DNA of 64,000 nucleotides from Oceanicola granulosus HTCC2516 (GCF_000153305.1 NZ_CH724109.1:219343-283342), one strand, 5' to 3'; numbered from the stretch's first letter, positions 53,675 to 62,182 are shown. The notes: generated from the letters alone by a model not told the origin. Numbers and translations: made by a program.

Positions 53675-54694
53675 ATGACGCGCGTGACGATCCAGGGGGA
53701 CGGGTTCCTCATCGACGGCAAGCCGACCTACGAGGGCCGGTCGTGGAACGGCCACAAGATCGAGGGGCTGCTGCTCAACACCCGGATGGTGCAGGGCACC
53801 TTCGACGACGTGAACCCCGACACCGTGCACCAGTGGGCCTATGCCGACACCGGCACCTGGGACCCCGACCGCAACACCTCCGAGTTCATCGCCGCGATGC
53901 CCGAGTGGCGCGCGCACGGGATGCTCGCGATCACCGTCAACCTGCAGGGCGGCAGCCCCTACGGCTATTCCAAGGAGCAGCCGTGGGTGAACTCCGCCTT
54001 CGAGGCCGACGGCACCCTGCGCCCGGCCTTCATGGAGCGCCTGCGCCGGATCCTGAAGGCGGCCGACGAGCTCGGCATGGTGGTGATCGTGGGGCTGTTC
54101 TACTTCGGGCAGGAGAAGGTGTTCGAAGGCGACGAGGACGCGGTGCGCCGCGCCGTCGACAACGGCACCCGGTGGCTGCTGGAGAGCGGCTTCGAGAACC
54201 TGCTGCTCGAGATCAACAACGAGTGCAACGTCCGCTACGAGCTGCCGGTGCTGATGCCGGAGGGCGTGCACGAGCTGATCGAGCGGGCCAAGGGCATCGA
54301 GAAGGACGGCCGGCGGCTGCTGGTCGGCACGAGCTACGGCGGCGGCCGGGTGCCCGACCCGAGCGTGGTGAAGGTCAGCGACTTCATGCTGCTGCACGGC
54401 AACGGCGTCGAGGATCCGGACCGGATCCGCGAGATGGTCCGCCAGACCCGCGCGCTCGAGGGCTACACGCCCAAGCCGATCCTGTTCAACGAGGACGACC
54501 ACTTCGACTTCGACAAGCCCGACAACAACTTCGTCGCCGCGGTCAGCGAATACGCCTCGTGGGGCTACTTCGACTTCCGGATGGAGGGCGAAGGCTATGA
54601 CGACGGATACCAGAGCGTCCCGGTCAACTGGGGCATCAGCTCGGCCCGCAAGCGTGGTTTCTTCGGCCTCGCGAAGGACATGGCGGGGGACTGA
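53675..54694 (+). CDS. Glycoside-hydrolase-like TIM-barrel protein, copy 2
   Basis: A 339-residue paralogue of the preceding protein, alike over its full length (roughly four residues in five by eye). E183 (LLEINNEC) and E273 (ILFNEDDHF) are kept. The main differences fall at residues 98-115 and 190-235, a likely substrate loop (copy 1 FVQGLPTSEAARA versus SYGGGRVPDPSVVK). No signal peptide. GGAGAG ribosome site. The duplication suggests two related substrates or a heteromer. Function is unproven. Confidence 0.75.
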   Translation: MTRVTIQGDGFLIDGKPTYEGRSWNGHKIEGLLLNTRMVQGTFDDVNPDTVHQWAYADTGTWDPDRNTSEFIAAMPEWRAHGMLAITVNLQGGSPYGYSKEQPWVNSAFEADGTLRPAFMERLRRILKAADELGMVVIVGLFYFGQEKVFEGDEDAVRRAVDNGTRWLLESGFENLLLEINNECNVRYELPVLMPEGVHELIERAKGIEKDGRRLLVGTSYGGGRVPDPSVVKVSDFMLLHGNGVEDPDRIREMVRQTRALEGYTPKPILFNEDDHFDFDKPDNNFVAAVSEYASWGYFDFRMEGEGYDDGYQSVPVNWGISSARKRGFFGLAKDMAGD

Positions 54695-54708
54695 CGGCTC
54701 GCGCCGGG

Positions 54709-54731
54709 CGCCCCCGCGACCCGCGGGGGCG
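54709..54731. terminator. Hairpin after the glycosidase-like pair
   Basis: A perfect 10-bp inverted repeat (CGCCCCCGCG, ACC, CGCGGGGGCG) starting 15 bases after the second copy. It probably ends the transport operon before the NYN-domain gene. A weak T-rich tail (TCTGT) follows. Confidence 0.6.
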
Positions 54732-54786
54732 TCTGTCGCGGATTGATAGACTTGGCAGCCGCGGCGCGGCGCAATAACCTCGGCCG

Positions 54787-55410
54787 ATGATCGTGCCGCT
54801 GATCCTGCTGCTGCTGTCCGCGGCCGGCCTCGCCGTCTCGCTCGCCGTGCCCGGCCTGACCGACTGGCTGCTGCTCGCCGGGCCGTGCGCGCTGGCGAGC
54901 CTCATCCTGCTGATCCAGGCGCTCGCCCGCAGGCCGGCGCCGGCAAAGCGGCGCTGGGTCCTGGTGGACGGCTCCAACGTCATGCACTGGAAGGGCGGCA
55001 TCCCCGACCTCGCCACCGTGCGCGAGGTGACGGTGCGGCTGGGCGGGCTGGGCTACACCCCGCGCGTGATCTTCGACGCCAATGTCGGCCACAAGGTGGC
55101 AGGACGCTACCTCAACGGCCGGGCGCTCGCCGGGCCGCTGGGGCTGGCCGGCGCGCAGGTGTGGGTCGTCCCCGCCGGGACGCCGGCCGATCCGGCGATC
55201 CTGTCGGACGCGCGCGACCTCGGCGCGCAGGTGGTGTCCAACGATCGCTTCCGCGACTGGGCGGAGGCCTATCCCGAGATCGCCGGGCCGGGCTTCCTCG
55301 TCCGGGGCGGCTACCGGCAGGGCAGGCTGCGGCTCGACCTCGACGCCCGCGCGCCGGGCGAGCGCCGGCGGCCCGCGCCGCGCCGTCAGCCCGCGAGGCC
55401 GTCGAGGTAG
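54787..55410 (+). CDS. Membrane-anchored NYN/PIN-like ribonuclease-type protein
   Basis: A 207-residue protein. Two N-terminal hydrophobic helices (about 2-21 and 25-47) anchor a cytoplasmic domain that starts RRWVLVDGSNVMHW. Acidic residues in the right order for a PIN-like metal site are D61, D97 (VIFDANVGHK), D141 (AILSDARD) and D153 (SNDRFRDW). The pattern is that of NYN/Zc3h12a-like RNases. The Arg/Pro-rich C-terminus overlaps the convergent MBL-fold gene by 25 bases. No link to the sugar genes is evident. Confidence 0.75.
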   Translation: MIVPLILLLLSAAGLAVSLAVPGLTDWLLLAGPCALASLILLIQALARRPAPAKRRWVLVDGSNVMHWKGGIPDLATVREVTVRLGGLGYTPRVIFDANVGHKVAGRYLNGRALAGPLGLAGAQVWVVPAGTPADPAILSDARDLGAQVVSNDRFRDWAEAYPEIAGPGFLVRGGYRQGRLRLDLDARAPGERRRPAPRRQPARPSR

Positions 55411-56222
55411 TCCGCCAGCGCCCCGCCCGCGCCCTTGTCGAGCCGATAGACCGCCGCGCCCTCGCGGGTGCCGGCGGTGCGGGGGAAGAGGTCGCAGACC
55501 TTCGGATCGTGCCCCGGCACGATCATCCCGCGCGAGCTGGCGCGCGCGGCGAGGCGGTCGTAGCTGCGCAGAAGCGCCGGCGGGTCGGCGACGATGGGGA
55601 AGATCTTCCGGGCCGCGAAGTTCTCGTAGAAGTGCGACGCGTCCGAGGCCAGCACCAGCCAGCCGGCCTCCGTCTTGACCCGCACCGCCTGCAGGCCCAG
55701 CGAATGCCCGGCGGCGGCGAACACCTCTACGCCGGGCGCGACCTCGCCGTCGCCGTCGTGGAAGACGACGCGGCCCGAATAGACGTGGGCGACCATCTGG
55801 CAGACATGCTGCGCCGTGAACGGGTGGTTGAGCGCGCCCTCGCACATGCAGGGGCCGGTCGCGTAGGCCATCTCGGCGCTCTGCAGGTGGAAGCGCGCCG
55901 CCGGGAAGCGGTCGAGCGCGCCGGCGTGGTCGTAGTGCAGGTGGGTGATGATGACGGTATCGACGCCGTCCGCGTCGATGCCCATGTCGGCGAGGCACTC
56001 GCCGGGATCGCGTAGGATCGGGCGCGCGCGCCGCTCGGCCTCGGCCCGGTCGTAGCCGGTGTCGACGACGATGGTGCGGGTCTCGTTGCGGATCACCCAG
56101 AGGAAGTAGTCGATCGGGTGCGGCGCGGCGGCGTCCTCGTCGAAGAGGAAGGAGTCCGCCCGCACCCGGTCGGCGCGCTGGGCGTAGCGCAGCGCGTAGA
56201 CCTCCCAGGTGTCATGTCCCAT
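55386..56222 (-). CDS. Metallo-beta-lactamase-fold hydrolase (lactonase-like)
   Basis: A 278-residue protein. Zinc motif THLHYDHAG gives H94, H96, D98 and H99; a later His in AAGHSLGLQAVRV, D in VLASDASHFYEN and PGHDPKV complete the site. The HLHYDHAG form and length resemble the quorum-quenching lactonase (AhlD/AttM-like) group, but sugar-lactone or other ester activity is equally possible. Its start overlaps the ABM-domain gene (56212-56222), so the two are translated together. Confidence 0.85.
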   Translation of the reverse strand: MGHDTWEVYALRYAQRADRVRADSFLFDEDAAAPHPIDYFLWVIRNETRTIVVDTGYDRAEAERRARPILRDPGECLADMGIDADGVDTVIITHLHYDHAGALDRFPAARFHLQSAEMAYATGPCMCEGALNHPFTAQHVCQMVAHVYSGRVVFHDGDGEVAPGVEVFAAAGHSLGLQAVRVKTEAGWLVLASDASHFYENFAARKIFPIVADPPALLRSYDRLAARASSRGMIVPGHDPKVCDLFPRTAGTREGAAVYRLDKGAGGALADYLDGLAG

Positions 56223-56508
56223 GCCGCACCTCCTCCCAACGCCGCACGCGCTTGTCGGCGACACAGTCCGCGACCTCGGCGTCGAAGGCGTTGAAATGGT
56301 CCATACCCAGGTGCGCCTCGAACGCCGCCGCGTCGGTGTAGACCTCGTAGAGGAAGACGCGCAACGGGCTGTCGCCGCCCTGCCAGACGTCGAAGACGTG
56401 GCAGCCCTCCTCCAGCCGCAGCGAGTCCGCCGCCTGCTGCGCGACCCGCGCGACGAAGTCGGCCTCGGCCCCCGGCCGGACCTCGAATTCCACCGAGACA
56501 CAATGCAT
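56212..56508 (-). CDS. Antibiotic biosynthesis monooxygenase (ABM) domain protein
   Basis: A 98-residue dimeric alpha-beta-barrel protein. The ABM pattern is CVSVEFEVRPGAEADFVARVAQQAADSLRLEEGCHVFDVWQ, then RVFLYEVYTDAAAFEAHLGMDHF with the conserved YE and H. Relatives include small cofactor-free oxygenases and LsrG-like isomerases of phospho-AI-2. Overlaps the lactonase-like gene by eleven bases. It is divergent from the dehydrogenase operon across a putative GntR operator, so it belongs to the second sugar island. Confidence 0.85.
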   Translation of the reverse strand: MHCVSVEFEVRPGAEADFVARVAQQAADSLRLEEGCHVFDVWQGGDSPLRVFLYEVYTDAAAFEAHLGMDHFNAFDAEVADCVADKRVRRWEEVRHGT

Positions 56509-56543
56509 CGCGCGCGACCTCCCTCACGACATTCGCCAGTTGT

Positions 56544-56566
56544 GTATGTTTTAACGTATGCATTGT
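56544..56566. promoter_or_regulatory. Putative GntR operator, copy 3
   Basis: On the minus strand the sequence starts ACAATGCATACGTTAAAAC and also carries an ATAC half-site. It shares GCATACnTTAA with 47484-47500. It lies in the 111-bp gap between the divergent ABM/MBL genes and the dehydrogenase-NanE-NanK operon and could control both. Confidence 0.6.
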
Positions 56567-56619
56567 CAACGCGACGACACTCGTCTATCAGGGAGGCTGA
56601 GAGTGGAAAGGGAGCGCAC

Positions 56620-57723
56620 ATGGACGGGTTCGAGATCGCGGTGTTCGAAGGCGACGGGATCGGGCCGGAGGTGATGCGGCCCACGGTCGAGCTGCTGACG
56701 GCGCTCGCGCGCGGCCATGGCCGCTACGCGCTCAACTTCGAGACGCTCCCCGCCGGGGCCGGTCACTACCGCGAGCACGGCGTCTCGCTGCCCGGCGACG
56801 CCCTGGCGCGGGCGCGGCGAGCCGACGCGATCCTGCTGTCGGCCATGGGCCTGCCCGAAGTGCGCTACCCGGACGGCACCGAGATCTCGCCGCAGATCGA
56901 GCTGCGCATGGAGCTCGGCCTCTATGCCGGGGTCCGGCCGGTGTTCCAGTTCGGCCAGTCTTGTCCCATCGCCCGCTTCGGCGGCGATCAGCGGCCCGTC
57001 GACTTCGTCATCGTCCGCGAGAGCACCGAGGGGCTGTTCTACTCGCACGGCAAGGGCGAGGTGATCGACGACAGCGAGGCCCGCGAGACCCTGCGCATCA
57101 CCCGCGCGACGTCGGAGAAGCTGTTCGACTTCGCCTTCGACCTCGCCCGCCAGCGCAAGGCCGACGGGCGCGGCGCCGGGGTGGTGCATTGCGTCGACAA
57201 GGCCAACGTCTTCCAGGCCTTCGCCTTCTTCCGCCGCATCTTCCGCGAGCGCGCCGAGGCCTTCCCCGACATCCGCGCCGAAGCGGCCTACGTCGACGCC
57301 ACCGCGATGTGGCTGGTGGAGAAGCCGCAGGTGTTCGACGTGCTGGTGACGGAGAACATGTTCGGCGACATCCTCTCCGATCTCGGCGCGGCGATGATGG
57401 GCGGGCTCGGCCTCGCGCCGTCGGCCGACATCGGCGAGCGCAACGCGGTGTTCCAGCCCTGCCACGGCAGCGCACCCGACATCGCCGGGCAGGGCCGGGC
57501 GAACCCGATCGCGATGGTGCTGTCGGCGGCGATGATGCTCGACTGGCTCGGCCGCACGCGCGGGCAGGAGGCGATGCGCGCCGACGCGCTGCGCATCCAC
57601 GAGGCGGTGCGCGAGGTGGTCACCAGCGGCGGACCGCTGACGCCTGATCTCGGCGGCACCGCCAGCACCGGGGAGGTGGTCGCGGCGGTGCGCGACGCCG
57701 CGCTCGCCGCCGTCGCGGCATGA
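56620..57723 (+). CDS. Isocitrate/isopropylmalate dehydrogenase family enzyme
   Basis: A 367-residue beta-decarboxylating dehydrogenase. Family motifs: VFEGDGIGPEVMRP, RMELGLYAGVRP (substrate arginines), VIVRESTEGLFYSHGKGE, HCVDKANVF with the catalytic Lys, DVLVTENMFGDILSDLGAAMMGGLGLAPSADIG (Asp ligands) and PCHGSAPDIAGQGRANPIA. It is not in a leucine operon, so it more likely acts on tartrate, a malate derivative or a sugar-acid product. The ATG at 56620 has AAGGGAG; it overlaps the next gene by ATGA. Confidence 0.88.
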   Translation: MDGFEIAVFEGDGIGPEVMRPTVELLTALARGHGRYALNFETLPAGAGHYREHGVSLPGDALARARRADAILLSAMGLPEVRYPDGTEISPQIELRMELGLYAGVRPVFQFGQSCPIARFGGDQRPVDFVIVRESTEGLFYSHGKGEVIDDSEARETLRITRATSEKLFDFAFDLARQRKADGRGAGVVHCVDKANVFQAFAFFRRIFRERAEAFPDIRAEAAYVDATAMWLVEKPQVFDVLVTENMFGDILSDLGAAMMGGLGLAPSADIGERNAVFQPCHGSAPDIAGQGRANPIAMVLSAAMMLDWLGRTRGQEAMRADALRIHEAVREVVTSGGPLTPDLGGTASTGEVVAAVRDAALAAVAA

Positions 57724-58763
57724 GCGCCGCGCCGCTTCGCGTCGCCTCTGTCGGTGCGGGGTACTTCGCGCAGTTCCAGATCGCCGCCTGGCACGACCTG
57801 CCCGGCGTCGCGCTCGCCGGACTCTGCGACACCGACACCGCCCGCGCCGCTCAGACACTCGAGCGCATCGTTGGGCCGGGCCACGAGGTGCCGGTCCACG
57901 CGCGCGCCGAGGAGCTGTTCGCCGCCGGGGCCGAAATCATCGACATCGCCACCCCGCCCGCGACCCACGCCGCGCTGATTGCCGCCGCCATCGCCGCGCG
58001 GCCCCGCCTGATCGTCTGCCAGAAGCCGTTCTGCGGCACCCAGGAAGCCGCCCTCGCCGCCACCGAGGCCGCCGAGGCCGCCGGCGTCCCGCTCGTGGTG
58101 CACGAGAACGTCCGCTTCCAGCCGTGGTATCGCCGGATCAAGGCCGAGCTCGCGGCGGGGCGGATCGGCGAGGTCTTCCAGCTCACCATGCGGCTGCGCC
58201 CCGGCGACGGGCAGGGCGCGCAGGCCTACCTCGACCGTCAGCCCTACTTCCGCGACATGGAGCGCTTCCTCGTCCACGAAACCGGCATCCACTGGATCGA
58301 CACGTTCCGCTACCTGCTCGGCGAGCCGCGCTCCGTTTTCGCCGACCTGCGCCGCACCAATTCCGGCATCGCGGGCGAAGACGCGGGGATGCTGCTGTTC
58401 CGCTTCGACGGCGCGGCGCGGGCGATCTTCGACGCCAACCGCTCGGCCGACCACGCCGCCGACAACCGCCGCCACACGATGGGCGAGTTCACCGCCGAGG
58501 GCGCGGCGGGCACGCTCGCGCTCGACGGCTACGGGCGGCTGACCGTTCGGGCCTTCGGCGCGAACGAGGTCGAACTGCTGGACGCGTGGGCGCCCGACGG
58601 CTTCGGCGCAGGCTGCGTGCGCGCCTTCCAGCAGCACGTGCTCGACGGCCTGACGACGGGCGCGGGCTTCGAGACCGGCGCACGCGACTACCTCCGCAAC
58701 CTCGCCATCGAGGAGCAGGTCTACGCCTCCGCCGACGCGGGCCGCGTCGTGGCGCTCGGCTAG
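57720..58763 (+). CDS. Gfo/Idh/MocA family oxidoreductase
   Basis: A 347-residue NAD(P)-dependent sugar oxidoreductase. The N-terminal Rossmann motif is ASVGAGYFAQFQIAAW, the family EKP motif appears as CQKPFC (K102), and the substrate-domain VHETGIHWIDTFRYLLG carries the conserved D and H. It overlaps the upstream dehydrogenase gene by four bases and precedes nanE by 53 bases. It probably oxidises or epimerises the imported sugar before the NanE/NanK steps. Confidence 0.9.
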   Translation: MSAAPLRVASVGAGYFAQFQIAAWHDLPGVALAGLCDTDTARAAQTLERIVGPGHEVPVHARAEELFAAGAEIIDIATPPATHAALIAAAIAARPRLIVCQKPFCGTQEAALAATEAAEAAGVPLVVHENVRFQPWYRRIKAELAAGRIGEVFQLTMRLRPGDGQGAQAYLDRQPYFRDMERFLVHETGIHWIDTFRYLLGEPRSVFADLRRTNSGIAGEDAGMLLFRFDGAARAIFDANRSADHAADNRRHTMGEFTAEGAAGTLALDGYGRLTVRAFGANEVELLDAWAPDGFGAGCVRAFQQHVLDGLTTGAGFETGARDYLRNLAIEEQVYASADAGRVVALG

Positions 58764-58816
58764 CATCGACAGGCGCGACGGGGGCTGTAGAGTGCGGCCC
58801 TCAGGAGGGCGAGGCA

Positions 58817-59494
58817 ATGGATAGGCTCGATCAGTTGCGCGGCGGGCTCGTCGTGTCGTGCCAGCCGGTCGGTGGCGGCGCGATGGACCGGCCCGAGATC
58901 GTCGCCGCCATGGCCGCCGCCGCCGTGGCGGGCGGCGCGGCGGGCGTGCGCATCGAGGGCATCGCCAACCTGCGGGCGGTGCGGGCGCGGGTGGCGGTGC
59001 CGATCATCGGTCTCGTGAAGCGCGACCTGCCCGACAGCGCGGTGCGCATCACCCCGTGGCTCGACGACGTGCGCGCGCTGGCCGACGCCGGGGCCGACAT
59101 CATCGCCTACGACGCCACTGACCGCCCCCGCCCCGAGACCACGGCGGCGCTCGTCGCCGCCATCCGCGCGGCGGGCGCGCTGGCGATGGCCGATTGCGCG
59201 ACGCTGGCCGACGGCGAGCGGGCGCGCGACGAGGGGGCGGCGATCCTCGGGACGACGCTCTCGGGCTACACCGAGGCGACGGCGGGGCGGGGCGAGGGGG
59301 TCGACACCGGGCTGATCCGCGCCTTCCGCAAGCTCGGCGGCTTCGTCATGGCGGAGGGCCGGGTGAACACGCCGGAGCTGGCGGCAGACGCGATGGCGGC
59401 CGGGGCGGACGCGGTCACGGTCGGCACCGCGCTGACCCGGCTCGAGCACGTGACCGGCTGGTTCGCCCGCGCGGTGGCCGGGGCGCGGAGATGA
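58817..59494 (+). CDS. nanE: N-acetylmannosamine-6-phosphate 2-epimerase
   Basis: A 225-residue TIM-barrel enzyme. Diagnostic residues are K68 (PIIGLVKRDLPDSAVRITPW), GVRIEG at 44-49, ADCATLADG, GTTLSGYT and E180 (GGFVMAEGRVNTPE). It converts ManNAc-6-phosphate to GlcNAc-6-phosphate. The AGGAGG site nine bases before the ATG is strong. It overlaps the ROK kinase gene by ATGA, matching the usual nanE-nanK order. No nanA (sialate lyase) or nagA/nagB is in this window. Confidence 0.92.
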   Translation: MDRLDQLRGGLVVSCQPVGGGAMDRPEIVAAMAAAAVAGGAAGVRIEGIANLRAVRARVAVPIIGLVKRDLPDSAVRITPWLDDVRALADAGADIIAYDATDRPRPETTAALVAAIRAAGALAMADCATLADGERARDEGAAILGTTLSGYTEATAGRGEGVDTGLIRAFRKLGGFVMAEGRVNTPELAADAMAAGADAVTVGTALTRLEHVTGWFARAVAGARR

Positions 59495-60459
59495 GCGCGC
59501 CGCTGACCGGCTTCGCGGCCGACCTCGGCGGCACCAAGATCGCCGCCGCGCGGCTCGAGGCGGGCGTGGTGGTCGAGCGGGTGCAGGCCCCCACCGACGG
59601 CGCCGCCGGCCCCGAGGCGCAGGTGGCGGCCATCGGCGCGCTGCTCGCCCGGCTGGGCCATACCCGCGGCGCGCCGCTCGGCGTGGCGGTGGCGGGGCGC
59701 ATCGATGGGGCCGGGGCCTGGCACGCGGTCAACACCGGCACTCTGCCGGCGATCCTCGGCTACCCGCTCGAGCGCGAGCTGACCCGCACGCTCGGCCGCG
59801 CCCGCTGCCTCAACGACGCCGCCGCCGCGGGCTACGGCGAGGCGCTCCTCGGGGCCGGCCGCGATAGCGACAGCTTCGCCTACCTCACGGTGTCGACGGG
59901 GATCGGCGGCGGATTGGTCATCGGCAAGCGGCTGATCGCGAGCGGCAACGGGCTGGCCGGACATGTCGGCTTCGTATCGAACCCCCACGCCAGCGGCCCC
60001 TGCGGCAGCGGCCGGGTGGCGACGGTGGAGAGCGTCGCCGCCGGGCGCGCCATCGCGGCGGCCGCCGCCGAGGCGGGGCATGGCGGGGACGCGCGCGCGG
60101 TGTTCGAGGCGGCGGCGGAAGGCGCGGACTGGGCGGAGCGGATCGTGGCGCGCTCGGCCGGCGCGGTGGCGACGCTGATCGGCGATCTCGCCGCGACCCT
60201 CGGCCTCGACACGGTGGCGCTGGGCGGCAGCATCGGGTTGGCCCCGGGCTACCTCGTGCGGGTCGAGCGGGCGCTGGCCGGGGAGCCGCCCCTCTTCCGG
60301 CCCCGCCTCGTCGCCGCCGCGCTGGGCCACGACGGCCCGCTCGTCGGAGCGCTCGCGATGGCGACGGGCCAGCCAGGGGCGGCGGCTTCTCAGGCGACGT
60401 TGCGCAACTCGACCGCCCCCGCCTCGGCCGCGCCTTCGCAGAAGGGCAGGTCGATGTAG
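59491..60459 (+). CDS. nanK: ROK family kinase, NanK-like (N-acetylmannosamine kinase), with degenerate zinc motif
   Basis: A 322-residue ROK sugar kinase. The ATP motif is AADLGGTKIAAAR (11-16), the catalytic D109 is in LNDAAAAGYGEA, and GTG-type STGIGGGLVIG follows. The zinc site is eroded: H158 is kept, but of the usual CxCGxxGCxE cysteines only C171 remains (GPCGSGRVATVES). Together with nanE it points to ManNAc or a close analogue. The last 23 or so codons overlap the convergent kinase gene by 70 bases and look non-family, so the protein may have acquired an extended tail. Confidence 0.85.
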   Translation: MSAPLTGFAADLGGTKIAAARLEAGVVVERVQAPTDGAAGPEAQVAAIGALLARLGHTRGAPLGVAVAGRIDGAGAWHAVNTGTLPAILGYPLERELTRTLGRARCLNDAAAAGYGEALLGAGRDSDSFAYLTVSTGIGGGLVIGKRLIASGNGLAGHVGFVSNPHASGPCGSGRVATVESVAAGRAIAAAAAEAGHGGDARAVFEAAAEGADWAERIVARSAGAVATLIGDLAATLGLDTVALGGSIGLAPGYLVRVERALAGEPPLFRPRLVAAALGHDGPLVGALAMATGQPGAAASQATLRNSTAPASAAPSQKGRSM

Positions 60460-61844
60460 AACGCGCTGCCCCGCCCGGGCGCGCTGGTGACCCCGATCCG
60501 GCCGTCATGGGCCTCGACGATCTCCTTGGAGATCGCGAGCCCGAGGCCGGCGCCGCTGTGCTGGCGGGTGTTGGACGAGTCGATCTGGGTGAACTTCTCG
60601 AAGATCCGCTCCTGGTCGCAAGGCGGGATGCCACAGCCGAAGTCCTTCACCTCCACCCGGATCGCGCCGCACCGCTCGCGCACCGAGACGAACACCTTGC
60701 CGCCAACGGGCGAGAACTTGAGCGCGTTCGACAGCAGGTTGCGCACCACCTGCGCGATGCGGGCGGGATCGGCGTGCGCGAAGAGCGGGCCGCGCTCGCC
60801 CGTGTAGCGGCACTCGACCTGCCGGTCGGCGTCGTAGGAGTCGATCCGGTCGACCTCGTCCTGCACGAGGCCGGCAATGTCGGTCGCGCAGGGGCGGATT
60901 TCGAGGCCGCCGGTGGCGAGCTTGCCGAAATCGAGCAGGTCGTCGACGAGGAGATGAAGCACCTCGGCGTTCTTCAGGGCCATCTCGAGCAGCCGCTTCG
61001 CCGATCCGTCCAGCTCGGCGAACTTGCCCGACTCGAGCATCGCGAGGGCCCCCTTGATCGAGGTCAGCGGCGTGCGCAGCTCGTGGCTGACGGTGGAGAT
61101 GAATTCGCTCTTGCTCTTGTCCGACGCCTGCGCCCGGACCTGCGCCTCCTCGAGCTCGGCGTTGGTCCGGCGGAGCCGGCGGAACATGACCCACAGGCTG
61201 CCCGATGGGATCAGCAGGGCCAGCAGGATCATCCCGGCCAGGGCCGCGCCGACGATGGCGTACTCGGTGCGCACCGCCGCGACCTTCGTGGTCTGGTCCA
61301 TGTACGTCTCGGCGATCGCGACGAGCCGGTCGCCGTCGTACACGGGGAGGTAGGTCTCCGAGTAGAGGTCGGGGCGGTCCGGTTTCTCGCGGCCGTCCTT
61401 GACGAAGGTCATGGCCTCGCCGGATGTCAGCACGGCGACGGCGTGTTCGTTGTGCGTGCCGAGGCTCGAGCCGACGGAGCCGGGGTCGTCGGAGACGAAG
61501 CGCAGGACGCCGTCGGGGCTGAAGATCTTGAAGCGGAAGACGCCCCCGAAATGGGCCAGGTCCTCGAACGCGGCGAGCTCGGCGGGATCGGACGGTAGGC
61601 CCTGTGCGAGGTCGTCGATCCGCGGCACGTGCCAGACCGCGAACTCCGCCCATTCCAGCGAGCGCCGCGATGCATCGCGCTCCACGGCATGCTCCACGAG
61701 GGCCGTCGCGATCCAGATCGTCACGGCGACGAGCCCGGCGAAGAACGACAGGACGCTCGCGACCCGCAGCATCGGAAGTCGCCGTGGCGCTGGTGCGGGC
61801 CTGTCCGAGAGGTCCGCGCGACCGGCGATGTGACCTGCTGTCAT
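60390..61844 (-). CDS. Orphan sensor histidine kinase
   Basis: A 484-residue membrane kinase. Helices at about 26-50 and 196-220 flank a periplasmic sensor (FRFKIFSPDGVLRFVSDDPGSVG, a dCache/PAS-like fold). A short coiled segment follows, then H254 in STVSHELRTPLTSIKGAL, the N-box QVVRNLLSNALKFSPVGG, DFGCGIP and GAGLGLAISKEIVEAHDG. No response regulator gene is adjacent. The signal and partner are unknown. Confidence 0.88.
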   Translation of the reverse strand: MTAGHIAGRADLSDRPAPAPRRLPMLRVASVLSFFAGLVAVTIWIATALVEHAVERDASRRSLEWAEFAVWHVPRIDDLAQGLPSDPAELAAFEDLAHFGGVFRFKIFSPDGVLRFVSDDPGSVGSSLGTHNEHAVAVLTSGEAMTFVKDGREKPDRPDLYSETYLPVYDGDRLVAIAETYMDQTTKVAAVRTEYAIVGAALAGMILLALLIPSGSLWVMFRRLRRTNAELEEAQVRAQASDKSKSEFISTVSHELRTPLTSIKGALAMLESGKFAELDGSAKRLLEMALKNAEVLHLLVDDLLDFGKLATGGLEIRPCATDIAGLVQDEVDRIDSYDADRQVECRYTGERGPLFAHADPARIAQVVRNLLSNALKFSPVGGKVFVSVRERCGAIRVEVKDFGCGIPPCDQERIFEKFTQIDSSNTRQHSGAGLGLAISKEIVEAHDGRIGVTSAPGRGSAFYIDLPFCEGAAEAGAVELRNVA

Positions 61845-62182
61845 TGTCGTCTCTCCGCAGCCTGTGCGCCGCTCGCCAGGCGGCCGTGATATCTAAAGAC
61901 CAAGTCACATCTTAAGCACGAAGCCGGACACGCTCCCGGACCACCTCCACACGCATACCGGGCTAGAGTGCGACTTGGGCGAAAGTGTGGATGTCGGCGC
62001 ATTGACTGTGGCTTTTGCCCGGGCAGATGTGGTGCCGCCGTAACGGAGCGAGCGGAACGGCCCGCACCGAGGCGGGGCAGGCCGCAGGTTTTACTTTCTC
62101 CCGCAGGGTGATGTTCGTAAGGTCATGTTGACGCACGTCAAAAACTACGGCGAGAATTTTGCCAGAACACGGGGAGGTGAAG
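61845..62182. other. 338-bp intergenic region upstream of divergent kinase and LacI genes
   Basis: This gap separates the histidine kinase (minus) from the LacI regulator (plus). It is less GC-rich towards the regulator. A palindrome TTGACGCACGTCAA lies at 62128-62141, 42 bases before the regulator start. I find no gene, tRNA or repeat family here. Confidence 0.6.
62128..62141. promoter_or_regulatory. Palindrome upstream of the second LacI gene
   Basis: TTGACG-CA-CGTCAA, perfect 6-bp arms. It could be an autoregulatory operator of the adjacent LacI regulator, though the two-base spacer differs from the usual central CG of this family. Confidence 0.4.

Noticed and set aside
56620..57723. Annotation as leucine-pathway LeuB
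   Set aside because: No leuCD or other leucine genes; it is coupled to a sugar oxidoreductase, NanE and NanK.
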